A DNA stretch of 64,000 nucleotides from Sordariomycetes sp. S80-01Y (GCA_037042185.1 JAXQJY010000027.1:1426001-1490000); one strand, 5' to 3'. Shown: positions 10,957 through 24,095, counted from the first letter of the stretch. The notes: generated by a model from the letters alone, not told the origin. A program made the numbers and translations.

Positions 10957-13626
10957 ATGCCTCTCAATCCGTACCTACAAATCTTTGCTCGTCCCATCGA
11001 CGCCCTCCTCGCTCCCTTCCGAAACATCTTTATTGCTCTCTGGCAACGACTTTTCCTCCGACTCGGCCCGTCGAGTTCTACGAGTACCCTTGCTGCCTCG
11101 GCGCCCACGAGTCCGAAGATGGCGCCAAAGAAGAAAATCGCCGTCATGACCTCGGGAGGTGACTCTCCCGGCATGAATGGCGTTGTGCGAGCTGTTGTGA
11201 GGATGGCTATCCACATGGGCTGCGATGCCTTCTGCGTGTATGAGGGATACGAGGGCTTGGTACAAGGCGGTGATCTCATCAAACAGATGGAATGGCAGTC
11301 CGTCCGCGGCTGGCTGTCTGAAGGTGGCACGCTGATTGGAACCGCCCGCTGCATGGCTTTCTACGAACGTCCTGGACGATTGACGGCGGCCAAAAACATG
11401 ATCCTCAATGGCATCGACGCGCTGATCATTTGCGGAGGAGACGGCTCGTTGACGGGTGCCGACAAGTTCCGCCAGGAGTGGCCGTCTCTGGTGGACGAGC
11501 TGGTTGCCAATGGCGAACTGTCCAAGGATCAGGTCGCTCCTTACAAGCATTTGAACATTGTTGGTCTTGTGGGTTCGATTGACAACGATCTATCAGGCAC
11601 TGATGCGTGAGTATTTAGGCGCTGGGGAGTCGATTGAAGCTGACAACGAGCTAGGACTATTGGAGCCTATTCCGCCCTCGCCAGAATCTGCGAGATGGTT
11701 GACTACATCGAGGCTACAGCTTCTTCTCACTCGAGAGCTTTCGTTATCGAGGTCATGGGTCGTCATTGTGGATGGTTGGCTCTGATGGCCGGTGTCGCAA
11801 CCGGTGCTGATTTTGTCTTTATTCCGGAGCGCCCACAGGAATACGACTGGAAGGAGGAGATGTCCACTGTTGTTCGCCGTGTAAGCCATTCATAATCATC
11901 GCTCCGTGCGCAGGAGGCTAACGATATTCGCAGCACCGCAAGATGGGTAAGCGCAAGACGATTGTCATCGTCGCAGAAGGTGCCCGGGACAAGAACGGAA
12001 CAAAGATCACTCCTGATGAGATCAAGGACCTCTTGGCCGACAAGAGCGAAGGCGGATTGGCCCTCGATACCCGTATCACCACCCTCGGTCACGTCCAGCG
12101 AGGCGGGACTGCTGTCGCTTATGACCGCATGCTTGCAACCCTTCAAGGTGTCGAAGCCGTCAAGGCTGTGCTCGAGGCTACCCCTGAGACCGAGACCTGC
12201 TTCATCGCTATCAACGAGAACAAGATCGTCCGCAAGCCTCTAATGAAGGCTGTCCAAGAGACGAAAGAGCTGGCAAAGGCTGTCGACGCCAAGGACTTCG
12301 AAAGAGCCATGCAATTGCGGGACAAGGAATTTGCTGATCAGTGGAAGTCATACATGACAACTACGAACGTCCTTGTTGACGATGAGCAATTGCCAGAGAA
12401 AGATGTAAGTCTCAATGCTTCGAATGGAATGAAGGAAGAGAACTAACCCGAAATAGCGCATGAAGATTGGCTTCGTCAACGTAGGCGCCCCTGCAGGCGG
12501 TATGAACGCCGCTGTTCGCGCCGCCGTTGCCTACTGTATCTCCCGCGGCCACGAACCCATTGCCATCCACAATGGCTTTGCTGGCTTTGCTCGTCACCAC
12601 GATGACAAGCCTGTCGGCTCTGTCCGGCCATTCGACTGGCTCGAGGTCGACAGCTGGGCAAGCAAGGGTGGCTCTGAGATCGGTACCAACCGCGAGCTGC
12701 CTGCTGAATCAGGCATGGAGCTGATCGCCAACCTCATCGAGCAGTATCAGTTCGACGCCCTCTTCCTGGTCGGTGGCTTTGAGGCTTTCCATGCCATCTC
12801 GCAACTGCGACAGGCACGCGGCGACTACCCTTCCCTCTGCATCCCCATCACCCTTCTCCCTGCAACCATTTCCAACAACGTACCTGGAACCGAATACTCC
12901 ATTGGCTCGGACACCTGCCTCAACGAACTTGTCAACTACTGTGACAAAATCAAGCAATCAGCGTCCGCCACCCGTCGTCGCGTCTTCGTCATCGAGACCC
13001 AGGGTGGTCGCTCAGGTTACATCGCTACCATTGCTGGCCTTTCTGTCGGTGCTTCCGCGGTCTACATTCCCGAAGAGGGAATCTCGTTGTCCATGCTCAA
13101 CGCCGATGTCAAGCATTTGAAAGACGTCTTCCGTGAGGACAAGGGACAGTCCCGTGCCGGCCGTGTGATTCTCATCAACGAGAAGGCCAGCAAAGTCTAC
13201 GACGCCAAGCTCATCGCCAGCATTATCCGTGACGAAGCCCACGATCGATTCGAGTCCCGTGAGTCTATCCCCGGACATGTCCAACAGGGCGGCGTGCCCT
13301 CCGCTATGGACCGCTGCCGCGCCGTGCGTCTAGCAATCAAGTGTATCCAACATCTTGAGGACTTTGGCCGCAACTCGCACAACCGCGTCAAGAAAGACCC
13401 TGAGAGTGCGAGTGTCATTGGTATCCAGGGCTCGGAGGTTGTTTTCACGCCCATGGTCGACCTCGAGGAGCAGACGACGGACTGGCCGAACAGAAGGCCC
13501 AAGGTGGCGCACTGGTTGGATATGAGGGAAGTTGTAGACATTCTGGGCGGGCGGCCCGCGTATCCAAGCCCGGAGAAGAGCTTGACTGGACTAATCGCAA
13601 AGGATACAAAGCGGGGGATTGCATGA
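10957..13626 (+). CDS. pfkA: ATP-dependent 6-phosphofructokinase, two-domain eukaryotic type
   Basis: Commits fructose 6-phosphate to glycolysis by phosphorylating C1, in the cytosol, with allosteric control. Exons 10957-11606, 11655-11880, 11934-12404 and 12457-13626 give 838 aa. Catalytic N-terminal half: [10 protein letters not shown] (from residue 65), [10 protein letters not shown] and the [14 protein letters not shown] active-site loop, which is created across the first splice. Regulatory C-terminal half begins [16 protein letters not shown] and carries an [16 protein letters not shown] version of the active-site loop, as in fungal duplicated enzymes. Splices are in phases 2, 0 and 0, each with a clear CTAAC- or CTGAC-like branch site. 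The first ATG adds about 54 residues with an amphipathic, hydrophobic helix before MAPKKK (ATG 11119), where the family usually starts; either start may be used. Tail-to-tail with the next gene. Confidence 0.95.
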
Positions 13627-13788
13627 TTATGGACAGGTGTTCTTGCTTGCTTTTTTGGAAAGTAATGTTTTTTTGTTTACCTAGGAGTGACGGGTTTCCA
13701 CGATTTATACGACAATCACTATCATACACACCTAAGAATACAGCTGTTTTCCCTAGCCGCCTTCTATAGATCGCAATTCTCTGTCACG

Positions 13789-16240
13789 TTACCACATTGG
13801 TGTCAACTCATCGAAATCCCAGCTCATCTGGTCGATCCCCTGCATCCATGCGTCGTCCATCTGACCCAAGTTAGCCCCTTTTCCACACCCCTTTTCTTCG
13901 TCACCAAAGAAAACTCACCATGAAATCGAAGTTGTTCATCCCTGAGTCACCCAATTCGATACTCCCAACGTCGAATGCCGTTGCTGATCCTTCATCTGCA
14001 TTCGAAAGGTCGCCGGCACTCCGCTCCATGACCGCCAGACCCGTCTCTGCCGCCTCGGCAGCTGCATCTGCCAAGGTATCCGCCAACCCCTCGCTCCCTG
14101 CTTCCTTCATCAAGCGCTTAATATGAGCGATGATAACGCTTTGAAAGATATACCCCTTCAGGTTAGTCTCGCCCGCTTCGACAGACCGGAGCAGCCAAGC
14201 TTGTCCTTGGTACAGGACTGATACGAGATCCTTACGCGGGGATGTGGGAGAGAGGCCTTCGTCTTCGAGGATCTGAGTGCGGACCTCGAGTGCGAGAATG
14301 AAGAGAGCTTGCGTGGGGGCGGTCCTGAAGAATCCAGAGACACATGTGGTTACCTTTTCCATGTCGCCTGCCTCCTCCTGCGCGCCGCTGGCTGCGTCTG
14401 AGTCCTGGGCCGCCCTCTCCGGACAGGCGGTGCACCAGATCTTCAGCGCAGCGTCTACAGTCGTCTTTCTTGAGTATGCGCACGAGGGGTTTGTGAGCGC
14501 CGCTTCTAGGAAGGGCACGTGTATGGCGACGATGTAGCGGTTCATCAGGAGATCCACGTACTGGGACGCAAAGGCTTCGACGGGTAGTGCGCGTAGTGAT
14601 TTGGAGATGGTGCGGTAGGCACTGCGGAGCGCGGTGTCGAGTTGCAGGGCGGCGGCGTAGGCGACCGGGGAGTTGATATCGTTGAGGAATTTGACGATTT
14701 TGAGACGCAGGGAAAAGGATTCTCGCAAGGCGATGGGGACAGACATAGGCGTGTAGTCCCCTGCCGGCCTGGGCGTTGGATCTGAGAGTGAGAGATCATC
14801 GTCGAGGTAATTACCTGGTGGTTGGGTGTCAAAGTCGTCGGGGCTGATCATCGGCGCGCCTCCAGCCGTGAGACTTGCTTGAAGCGAGATTTCCAGGACA
14901 GTGTTCCACAGCCTCCTCCTCATCTCGACGGCTTGCGTATCCTGTTGGAGGAGCCTGCTCGGATCTCGGTGGAGCCCCATATACATTGCGGTCCTGATCA
15001 AGCTGCCAGCTGATACCCAGATGGCGTCGCCCGCGTTTGATATCATTTCTTTGGCCACAAGGAGCAGAATTTGCGTCTGCAGGGTCGTCAGATTGAGCCT
15101 GTATTTGGCGTTTGGGTTGGAAATGTAGGTCTGCGCCTCGTAGATCCAGCGGATCGCGAGCGAGCGGTGTTGGAAGTGCAGGTCGTGGCACTCGGCGCCG
15201 ATGGCTAGAATCAGCTTGACCTGGACAAGGAAGGCTGGTTTCGGCTCAGCTCCAGGCAACCAAAGGGCTTCGTACTCGGCTTTAAAGGTCGGAAGGTGCA
15301 GTATTCGGTATATTGTTTCGAAGGTTCTCAGGTAGCAGGCCAGGAGGTCATCCGCCAGCTCCTTGGGGGGAAGATCAGGCGTCGGTGCTGTAGGCCACTC
15401 TGGACGACGACGTGATTTGACAAACCGAGCGATTGCTTTGCACCTCGTCAAGCTCTCTATAAGCCTTGAGCCTGGGGCCTGGACCATCGGCTCCATCTCC
15501 ATGATCAAGTGTCGGAACTGTACCTCTGTTGGGGTTATCGTTCTTCTACTCATCGCAAGAGGGGACCTACAACAACTACACCATTGACCCAATGACTCTT
15601 TCCGAAAACCCTCGTCTTGTGTATCACACTCTTCGAGCAGGCCCTACTCTCACCACCTGACCGGTCTTCGAGCTCTATGTGGAAGTCGCCGGTGAAGCGA
15701 GTCGACATGGATTCGATATTGCTGGAGCTCTGCTTCGTGACACGGGCTGGAGATGCGTGGGTCACACGTGCCAGCTGGTCTTCCAGGTCCTTGATCCGGC
15801 GCGCCATGGACTCAGCATCCCGTGGGGAGGAAGTCGATGACAAGGATGGGTTGACGACCAGGGTTGAAGCGTTGGAATCCGGCGAAATTGCTTTATTTAA
15901 AGACAATGGCAATTCGAATCCTTCTGACTTCTCGGGTTGAATGTTCGTTGCCGTTGATACAACCTCTCCCGCCGTCCGATCGCTCGTTGAAGACAGACTA
16001 CCAGCGGTGGCGGAGGCGGCTCCAGGGGCTTGAGCGCCCGGCCAGGGGTTGTCGTACTGACATTGCTGGGCCACTCGAGAGCGAACGCAGTGGCTACAGG
16101 GAAGCTCTTTATCACATTTGATCTTGCGCTTCCTGCAGAGTGTACAAGAGCTGGGGGGTAGTCATCAGGACGGTGCGTGAAGAGCCAAGGGAACTGACTT
16201 ACATAGGTGGTCGGCGACGGCGTTTGACCAGCTCCGGCAT
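13789..16240 (-). CDS. Zn2Cys6 fungal transcription factor with fungal_trans domain
   Basis: Nuclear DNA-binding regulator of unknown target. Exons on the minus strand: 16240-16203, 16150-15582, 15525-13919, 13860-13789, closing to 761 aa. The binuclear zinc cluster is C15-x2-C18-x6-C25-x5-C31-x2-C34-x8-C43, split by the first intron just before its first Cys. A polar linker follows, then the TRVFGKSHW motif typical of one large subgroup, and the fungal_trans middle homology region. The second intron has a weak donor (GTGTAG), accepted because it turns the text into HWVNEVQFRHL and removes a stop. The last intron adds a 23-residue tail rich in Trp, Met and Asp, a common activation-type ending in this family. 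Neighbours do not reveal the pathway. Confidence 0.88.
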
Positions 16241-16691
16241 CGCGTCAGAATAGACCTTCTGATGCAGCACAAACACGCAAGAAGTCCGATTTCAGAGATC
16301 TAATGGAGGAAAAGCCTTGCGTTTTGCGTAAGAATGAAGGATAGAACGATGGTCGTGGAGAGTAAATGTTCAAAGCATCCCAGTGTACTGAATATGCCGA
16401 GCTGACCGCGCTTATCTCCGCAACGCCCCGCAATTTGCCGACCATGTGTCCCAGGTACAAGGCACCGGACATAGATGGATGGATGTTGAAGAAGTTGAGG
16501 AAAACAGAAAAGGGTTCATTCTGGTTTGAGGATGGATCGTATCTAAAGGCAGTTCTGAAGAGTCTGTGAACAAAATTCCAAGTAGTCCCTGAATACCTAC
16601 AGGCAATGCTTGAGATGCTTGTGTTGTACGAGCTTAGTGTCAGTACCCGTCAAATACAATGTATAACTCCTGTAAACAGCCGCAAATGGAT
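16241..16691. other. Promoter side of the Zn2Cys6 gene
   Basis: This region lies between two minus-strand genes. A 67-codon plus-strand frame at 16366-16569 has no recognisable feature. No gene called. Confidence 0.5.
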
Positions 16692-18509
16692 TCAGAAGTG
16701 TGGTACAGCTATCAACCAGGAGGGCATAACAAACGCCCCGATCGGCAATGAGCGTAGCGAGGTGAACGCCTCAACAACGATGTATATCCGCGCTGCCAAA
16801 TACAAAATCCCACAAACCGTGCAGATAGGCAGCAAAATGACATAGCTGATCCAGTGCACCTTTCCCGACAGCAAATCGTACCAATAACACCATACGCCTC
16901 CGGAAAGGTGTGCCAAGACGTGAATGACTGTCCACACCAGCCCACTGAACACAATGAAGAGACCGGAAAGCCTCCAGAGCCACGCTTCGATATCTGTTGG
17001 GAACGAGGCGTACCACCCCGCGACATGAACTGCGCCAAATACCATGCTGACCACCCAAAGTGTCGTCCCCATGAAAAGGCCAGCTACTCCCTTTAGTAAT
17101 TCGTCACCAGGCCAATTTCGGGGTTGGTCGACAACCAGCTCTTCGGGCTTGAACTCCATGGGAAGAGTCGTACCCTCGGGTCTTTGTGGTTGACCTCGAC
17201 GTGTGAAGATTCTCGCCGCGCTTTTTGGCATTTCTGGGTACAGGCGGAGTGCTTCTTGATATTCAGCCTTGGCTGTATCTGGCTCATGTGGAAGCAGACG
17301 GGCCATTATGGCAGGATAAACGGAGATTGCTTCTAACGCAAGAGCCCGTCGGTTATCTTGCAGTTCAGACTCCATTCTACTAGGTGAGCAGATTTCTTGC
17401 TCCGTGGGAGCCGCACTTGGTCGCTTCAGAAATTGTCCAGGAAATGACTGTTGATGATCTGATGTCCCTTTCCCAGAAGACTGAGTGTATGGGTCCTCAT
17501 TTTCAGCCACAGTTGTGTCTCCGTGATGATTTGACTTTGTGTCCATGGCCGGCAGAATAGTGCATGATGACGGGTCGTAGTATAATTCTGATATTTCAGA
17601 CTTGACGCCAAAGTCTCTGAGAAAGACCTTGTTCTGGTCATTCCGGCCACTTACGTGACTCGACATGTACATGAAGGCACACATCTTACGAGCCCATTCG
17701 CCCTTCAACTTGGTCGGCTGGGTGACCCAGCGTGGCTTGTTCCACCACATGACAAATATGACAAATGCGCAGAAAACGTGAGCGATGGTGTTGAGCTCAA
17801 GCATGGTAACCGGGAGATCTAGAGCCAGGCGGACAATGACTTGGAAGAGCAGCCACGAGGTTTGCAAGATGCATATGAGCTTCTCGGTTCCGTCACTCTT
17901 GCTCTTGTCAAGTATCTCACCCTCCGTGATTCGAGGGAGAAGACCGCAATCCGAGAGCAGCTTTACGCCGCGAGGTGTAACATGTAGGCGGGAGCAGTTC
18001 GGAATGAAAGGCGGTTCGTTCGTATCATCCAGGTCGTGCAGGTCGAAGACGAAGCCTCCCATGCCGGCGTAATGTCCATGGGTTAGCGTCCATCGCATTG
18101 GATCGGCTTCGGAGCTCTAAGGGATGGTGTAAGCAACAACCTTTTGAGGACCGTAAATTCCATACAACATCATAGAACTTACCTCTGCACGCTGGCTAGC
18201 GTTGTCCAAGATATGGTTCCTCAGCGCTCGGGAGGATATCCATTGCCTCCAAGCAACCCACACCACAAGCTCCGGGCCAAAAACACCTAAAAGACTCCAT
18301 CTCAAGTATCTCCAGGTATATTCGGTAGATGTTTCCTGATACTTGGGTAGGTTGAGGTGGATAGCCGACCAGACACAGAGTGTCAGGGTGAAGAGACATG
18401 AGAACAGTAGCGACAGAGTCCCCCTACCATCAGGCTCTGATACAAACCCAGCTCTTGTTACATTTTTGGCAAGTAGATCGTCAAGAGACAAGGAGTTGTA
18501 GATATTCAT
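16692..18509 (-). CDS. Fungal multi-pass membrane protein, function unknown
   Basis: Two exons, 18509-18183 and 18116-16692, joined in phase 0, give about 583 aa. The N-terminal exon carries hydrophobic stretches (one near residues 30-50, another in the following WRYLRW...VVWVAW region) and the join restores the THGHYAGMGGFVFD motif seen in a large, lineage-expanded group of Pezizomycotina membrane proteins of unknown function. Further hydrophobic segments lie in the middle and five or so near the C-terminus. A predicted soluble loop of about 200 residues, rich in Ser, Glu and Pro, separates the two membrane blocks. I know no reaction for this family. The gene is divergent from the PAQR gene, with 843 bp between starts. 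Confidence 0.78.
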
Positions 18510-19352
18510 GGTTCAGGACTTGGCTAATTTGCCCAGCAAGGAAAGCATAGAGTGCTCATCCTAGAGCGACCACAGAGGAACAAATTGAGGAGGAAATACC
18601 AAACATAATAAGGCCTGAGGGCGAACAAGCACAACCCAGCCCATTAGGATTGTGCCGAGAGAACCCCGTCTGGTTTCACAAAGCGCTAAGAGTGCGATGG
18701 CCGACTAACACGGCCCGTCCCGGGGCCAGCGATTGTCATCACTTTGCGACTAAGCGCCAGCCTTGTTCTCTCACCTCATCCTGTGCGCCGATCGATGTAA
18801 CCCCGGACTAGAGGCAATCAGAGACGAGACGAGCTATTAAAAGGTGCTTCTTCAGACTTGCGCCAGTGTTCAGGCAGAGCCGGGCCGCGCCGTGAGGTGC
18901 GCCTAGACATGCTGCAGGTACACAGCGGGTAGCAATGAAGCACCCCTCCTCAACGTCGCGTGTCAGGCTATTAAATCCAGAAGCTCTGCTCCCCTCAAAG
19001 ACGGCATACCTGCAAATAAAAGAGCGCATTTTGTTCGACTTCGGTAAGGAAAGGCTCGTGAAGATCTGGCCGGTTTACCCTATCTCTTTTTCTCTCATTT
19101 GTGCGCGGCAGTGTTGGCTAGCCGCGCGCAAATGCACTCATGCCTTTGCCGCCGTGATATGTGGATCCCGTCTCATGGCACACTTCTGTGCACTCCAATT
19201 GGTGGTTTGAGATGCAACTCGAGGTTCGGGAGAATGTTGATCATCTGGGCAGATCAGACGTAAAATCTCCCCTTGGCCTTCTTCTCTCATTTCCAGTATG
19301 CACTGCACGCGGTGGAGGCTGAACGACCACACAAACCCTCATCTGAATAACG
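18510..19352. other. Divergent promoter region
   Basis: Upstream DNA shared by the multi-pass membrane protein (minus) and the PAQR protein (plus). Only short frames without features are present. Confidence 0.5.
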
Positions 19353-20566
19353 ATGCCGAAGTCGACGAACAGCAGCAGCATCGCCATGACCACCGAGGCC
19401 CGAGCTAGGTCGCCAGCAGTAGAGCCTTTGCGGTCCGACAAGCCGAGAGAGGGGCATCACACAGTGACTGAGGTCGCAGAGGACATCTTCCCCCCAAGAC
19501 TGCTCCTATACTCTCAAATACCGAGTTGGCAGCAAGAAAATGAATACATCCTTACTGGCTATCGGTTAGTTTCGATCGACCCTTTTCGAAAACTGGACAA
19601 AGCTTTCTCACATGAATCGTTTGGTTAGACCTACATCAGGTTCGGTGCTGCGCTCGTTGCAAAGCCTCCTCTACATTAACAACGAGACAGTCAGCATATA
19701 CTCACATTTGCTGGGATGTGTGATCTTCCTACTGCTGCCCCTTCACTTCTCTCAAGTTGCCAATGACGGAGTCCCGGCGCCTCGGTACGGGGATGTCCTG
19801 TCGGTGTCAATCTACACCCTGGGCGTTGCTGTGTGCTTCGCCTTGTCTGCAACGTAAGTCGGTGGCTCAACCTTCCATATCTCAATGGAACTTAACTAAA
19901 TCGGTCTTGGAAGCTGTCATATTGTGTGGAACCACAGCCCCCAGGTCGCGGCATTTGGAAACAAGCTCGACTATCTTGGTATCCTAGTGCTCATGTGGGG
20001 AGCTAGCATACCGACAATTTATTATGGATTCTGCAATAGTGCAGCTCTGCAAAGGCTATACTGGACAGTTGTGAGTCGCTCCAGAAATGCTCGGACTGCT
20101 TCTTTCGAAGGCAAGACAGGCTTACTTTGGCACTGCAGATGAGCGCTGCTGCGCTGGGTTGTGCAATTTTCACAATGAACCCTAAGTTCAGCCAGCCTCG
20201 TTTCCGGCGATGGAGAGCTGTCGTGTATGCGTCTTTCGGGCTCAGCTCAGTTCTCTTCATCCTCCATGGTCTAATTCTGTATGGGTGGGACCTACAGAGG
20301 CAGAACATGTCACTAGGGTGGATGGCATGGATGGCTACTTTCAATCTAGTCGGGGCAACAGCGTATGCCACACGAGTGAGTCTTTATTGCTAATTGGGTT
20401 TGCTCGATTGGCTAGTAACACTTCACCATAGGTACCCGAGAAGTACTGCCCTTGCACTTTTGACATTGTCGGAGGGAGCCACCAAATCTTCCATCTGGCA
20501 GTGCTTGTTGCGGCGTGTGTCCACTACGTCGGGTTGATCCATGCCTTCAAGGCTATTCGGCAATGA
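19353..20566 (+). CDS. PAQR / haemolysin III family seven-helix membrane protein (Izh-like)
   Basis: Membrane protein of the adiponectin-receptor family; yeast Izh proteins affect zinc and sterol homeostasis and respond to osmotin. Exons 19353-19564, 19629-19853, 19914-20070, 20139-20375 and 20432-20566 give 321 aa. Family marks after splicing: NEYILTGYRP, NNETVSIYSHLLG, CHIVWNHSP followed by NKLDYLGI, and a C-terminal FDIVGGSHQIFH. The conserved Ser/His, Asp and paired His expected to bind zinc are therefore all present. Each splice is in the phase required by the family text; the first has an unusual acceptor (GGTTAG) supported by that text. Ligand and G-protein coupling, if any, cannot be read from sequence. 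Confidence 0.92.
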
Positions 20567-22396
20567 ATGGATCTATACTGGCGCTTTGACGTTCACAAGT
20601 AACACCGGGCTCTTCGAGGGGCCGTCGTTTAGGCACATATGGGATCGTTGGAAAATTGGCCACAAATTGCCCTGTCCTTGCCAATGAGATGTTCGACTGG
20701 CTTGTCGGATCGCCCGGGATTCTGTTGGGCTCCGACATTAGGGACTGGCTCGCAGCCGACCAGGATAGGTTTGGCAAGCATGCTGAGATGAGCAAGGTTT
20801 ATGGATTCGGAGCAGCTCTAGTGGCCTGCTTCTGAAGGTATTGCTCTGATTATTACAGGCTGGGAGGTCTCGCGCTACCGACGGCAACACTCGCCAGGGA
20901 GATTGGTGCCCGGGCGATTCTTCAATAGAGGAAGTTCGGGCAACTGGGCTGTAGGGCTCGCATCGCACAAGAAATGTTATTTATCAATCAAGAATGGGTT
21001 GCCTCATGAGGCACTCTGGAATACATTCTATTTAGCTGAAGCATAGGTGCCAATCATTCAAGTATTCGAGATGGCCGTGGCGCCCGAGGAAAAGGGGGGC
21101 CAGGCACGGCCTAACGGTGGCATACTCTTAGTTCTCGCCCACAAACATTAAGAAGCAAGCCTATGTCAATGTCAGTTCATCCTGTTGCTGCAATTTTGAT
21201 AGGCTTCTGCAGGGCATTTTCTTCTGGAATATTCTATTTTACGGAAAGTGATAGTCTGGATGATCTCCCGATTCTGAGACTACAATGCGGGTCGCAGCCT
21301 TGTGATTAGAGCAACACCAACCGAAGAGGTATTAAAGTTTCGATCAGGCTTGAGTACGGCTGGTTGGACAGCAATATGATTCTCCCTGGCACTGGTTCGG
21401 CTGGGCCGACGCTGGCTGCGGATGATGCTACGAGGTACGAGGAGGCTGGGGCTGAAGCTGGGGCTGGGTTCGCGGATTGGGCTCTCACATGTCGGGCAGC
21501 TGCACCATTGCGTCAACGTTGGTCTGGGGCCTGTAGAAGCCAAAACCTGGCAACCAACTGGGAGACAAGCCCAAAACTTGGATCCCGGCTGCAAGTGAGA
21601 GAGCATGTGCGGGTTTTCGACGTGATTTATGCATTTCATGTCCCTCTATTTCATCATAATTTTCCCCTCAGCCCAGGGCCAGGCGGAGCCGTACGGAGCG
21701 TAAGGTGGGCTGAAGGTCTCGGCTGATAATTACCACCATCGTGCTCCATACTGCTCGGGTTGCCCAAACCCAGCGACCCTCCTTCTTTTTATTTCGTGCA
21801 CAAGGCAGCTTCGCTTCATTAAACTTTCATCGTCTCGTCCCGAAGCCCGGCCCGAACGGCAGCGCTATCCTTTACCGTTGCAACTTAGGCTTTCGATCTG
21901 TCATCGCGGGATACGCCTAGCAGCATTCGAGACCCAACGACAACTCCGTCATTCGTCCCTACAGCCTGAGCTTGCCGCAGCTGCCCTCTCCTGCACGGTT
22001 CAGGCCTTTTCCGCCTACGAACCACTTTGCGTTGGTTCGCCTTTCAGCTCCACACAGAAGGGAGGATTTGGCCGCTTCTTGACCGTTTCACGAGGCGGTG
22101 CGAGCTGCTCACGTTGCCGGTTGGCCTGCACTTATCAGCTGTCGCCTTTTGACGTCCCGCACCTGACCACCACCACACACCCTGCGTCTCACTGTGCCCC
22201 CAAAGTCAGCCTGGCTCTTGTCCAGCGATAGAAAGCGCGCAGATACGACCTTTTCCTCCTGCAACCACCTTCGTTTCCGTTGCACCAGCTTCGAACTTTG
22301 GCTTAGCATCCTCTACTTCGTCATCACCACCAGGAGCTACCCCGCCATCCCGCAAACCCCATCCCACCACCAGCCTCATTCGCGCCAACCGCAAAC
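20567..22396. other. Long intergenic region, no supported gene
   Basis: This is 1.8 kb between PAQR and the RS-rich protein. The right half (about 21750-22396) is pyrimidine-rich and probably promoter and 5' leader of the next gene. The left part has some coding-looking but shifting text at 20590-20940 that I cannot assign. The frames at 21280-21639 (minus) and 21364-21726 (plus) overlap and look like noise. Confidence 0.45.
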
Positions 22397-24095
22397 ATGG
22401 CAGGCCGGGGTCCCAGAGTGACCGACTTCGAGGAGCAGGATTACTACCGCGCTCCTCCCCGTCGCTCCGAGGCCGATTTTCGCGAATTCGAATCCCGTCC
22501 TCGGGTGATAACCCGATCCCCTCCACCACGCGAGCGCGAACGAGATCGAGTCCCGCACTTTCTTCGCGAGGAACACAGACCGACTGAGGCTGGGCCTATG
22601 GTCCTGCGTCAACGCGAGGTGGAAACATGGGATAGACATCATCATAGCCCGAGCCCTCCGCGTTTCAAGGAGGAGCGACTGGTGCGCAGACCGAGGAGCG
22701 TGAGTCCGCCTAGGAGGGCACCGCTGGACGAGGAGAGGACGAGGAGCCGCACGAGATTTGTGGAACGGGAGCGGATTAGAAGTCCGAGTGTTGAGAGACG
22801 AAGGAGTCCCAGTCCTAGGCCGATCAGATATGTTGATCGGCCGAGAAGCCCGAGCCCTCAGACCAGGGAGAGGATCAGGACGAGGATTATTGACAGGCAG
22901 AGGGAAAGGTCCTCGAGCTCTTCGAGCAGTTCCTCAGAGGAGAGCCGGAGACCCGCCCCTCAACCACAGCCGCCTCAGCACATTAGAGGACCGACCATCG
23001 AAAGAGAGGTCATCACGCATTATCGCGACATTGATCATGGTATGTCGCACCTCATGATACCGATAGGAGAGTAATAGCTAACAACAGTAGGTACCATCCA
23101 CGCAAGACCGCCGAGCCCGCCGCCCCAGCCGAAACCTCAACCCCGCCATCGGGAGCGTGAGCGCGAGCGCGAAACGAATCGCGAGACAGACATTGACATC
23201 TCCCTCTCCAAGAACCGCACTGAAGTCGACATCTACCGCGGCGAATCTCGTTCCAAGAGCCGGCATCGTCACCACCATGACAAAGATCTTGTCGTCTTCG
23301 GTGACTCGCGACGCCGAGCTCACTCGGAAGCCCCTCCCTACAGAAGGGACGATGAAGGCAGAGAGATCGTCGATAAAATCGACTCACGTGGCTATCCCGG
23401 CGAAGCCTGGCACGGCGCCACTCGAGACTGGGCCATCGTCGATGTACCACCAGGTACAGAGCGCGTACGCATGGACGGCATCGGCGGTGGTTCAACCGAT
23501 ACTCAGTGGTCCAAGTACAGCGGTGTGAGGCGCACCCAGTTTATCCCTGAGCGCGATGAGCGTCCTGCCCCTGCTCCTGCGCCCCGGCCTCGATCTCGCT
23601 CCCGCGATGCCAGGAAGTCAACCACGAGTCTCGGTTCCTGGGACCGCGAGCGCGAGATCGAGGTAGACATCGACCGCACCGTTGAACGTCGCTACCCACC
23701 GCCGGCTCCTCCTGCGCCTCCACCAAAGGAGATGTGGACCGAGATCAGCAAGGATTTGGTCATAAAGGAGGCTATTGAGCAGATGGGTTATGAGTACGAG
23801 GACACCCCTATGTTCTTCTATGTCATGAGCTACCTCAAATATGTAAGTTACGTTCACTTTTGGCCAGATTTGGGATGTTAACAGCTTCTAGGATGATGTT
23901 CTTCAACTCGTGGAGCTTTCAGATGAGATACGACGGTTCCGTAAAGACCGCGTTCGCGAGATCCAGTACGAGCGAGACTGGCGCGATGAGTGGGATCGAC
24001 GACACCGCCATCGCCACAGGCCCGAGCCCTGGGACAGCGAGCGTGTGCGAGAGAGGGAGGTGGTTTACGATAGCCGGAGGCCTTTCTACCGCTAG
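22397..24095 (+). CDS. RS-rich protein with C-terminal DUF8035-type domain
   Basis: Conserved fungal protein without known function. Exons 22397-23039, 23091-23842 and 23892-24095 give 532 aa; joins are in phases 1 and 0, with GCTAAC and GTTAAC branch sites. The first 400 residues are low complexity: many RS, RE and SPSP runs, a nine-Ser tract, His/Arg runs and Pro-rich stretches, as in RNA-processing and nuclear-speckle proteins. The C-terminal 100 residues are ordered and conserved in filamentous fungi: EMWTEISKDLVIKEAIEQMG, then FFYVMSYLKY joined to DDVLQLVELSDEIRR. The link to RNA metabolism is only an inference from composition. The long, CT-rich leader before the ATG fits a regulated 5' UTR. 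Confidence 0.8.

Noticed and set aside
20590-20940. Coding-looking text in changing plus-strand frames downstream of PAQR
   Set aside because: Segments such as SFRHIWDRWKIGHKL and MFDWLVGSPGILLGSD read well, but frames shift within 100 bp, there is no start, no splice solution and no family. Kept only as a possible very old relic.
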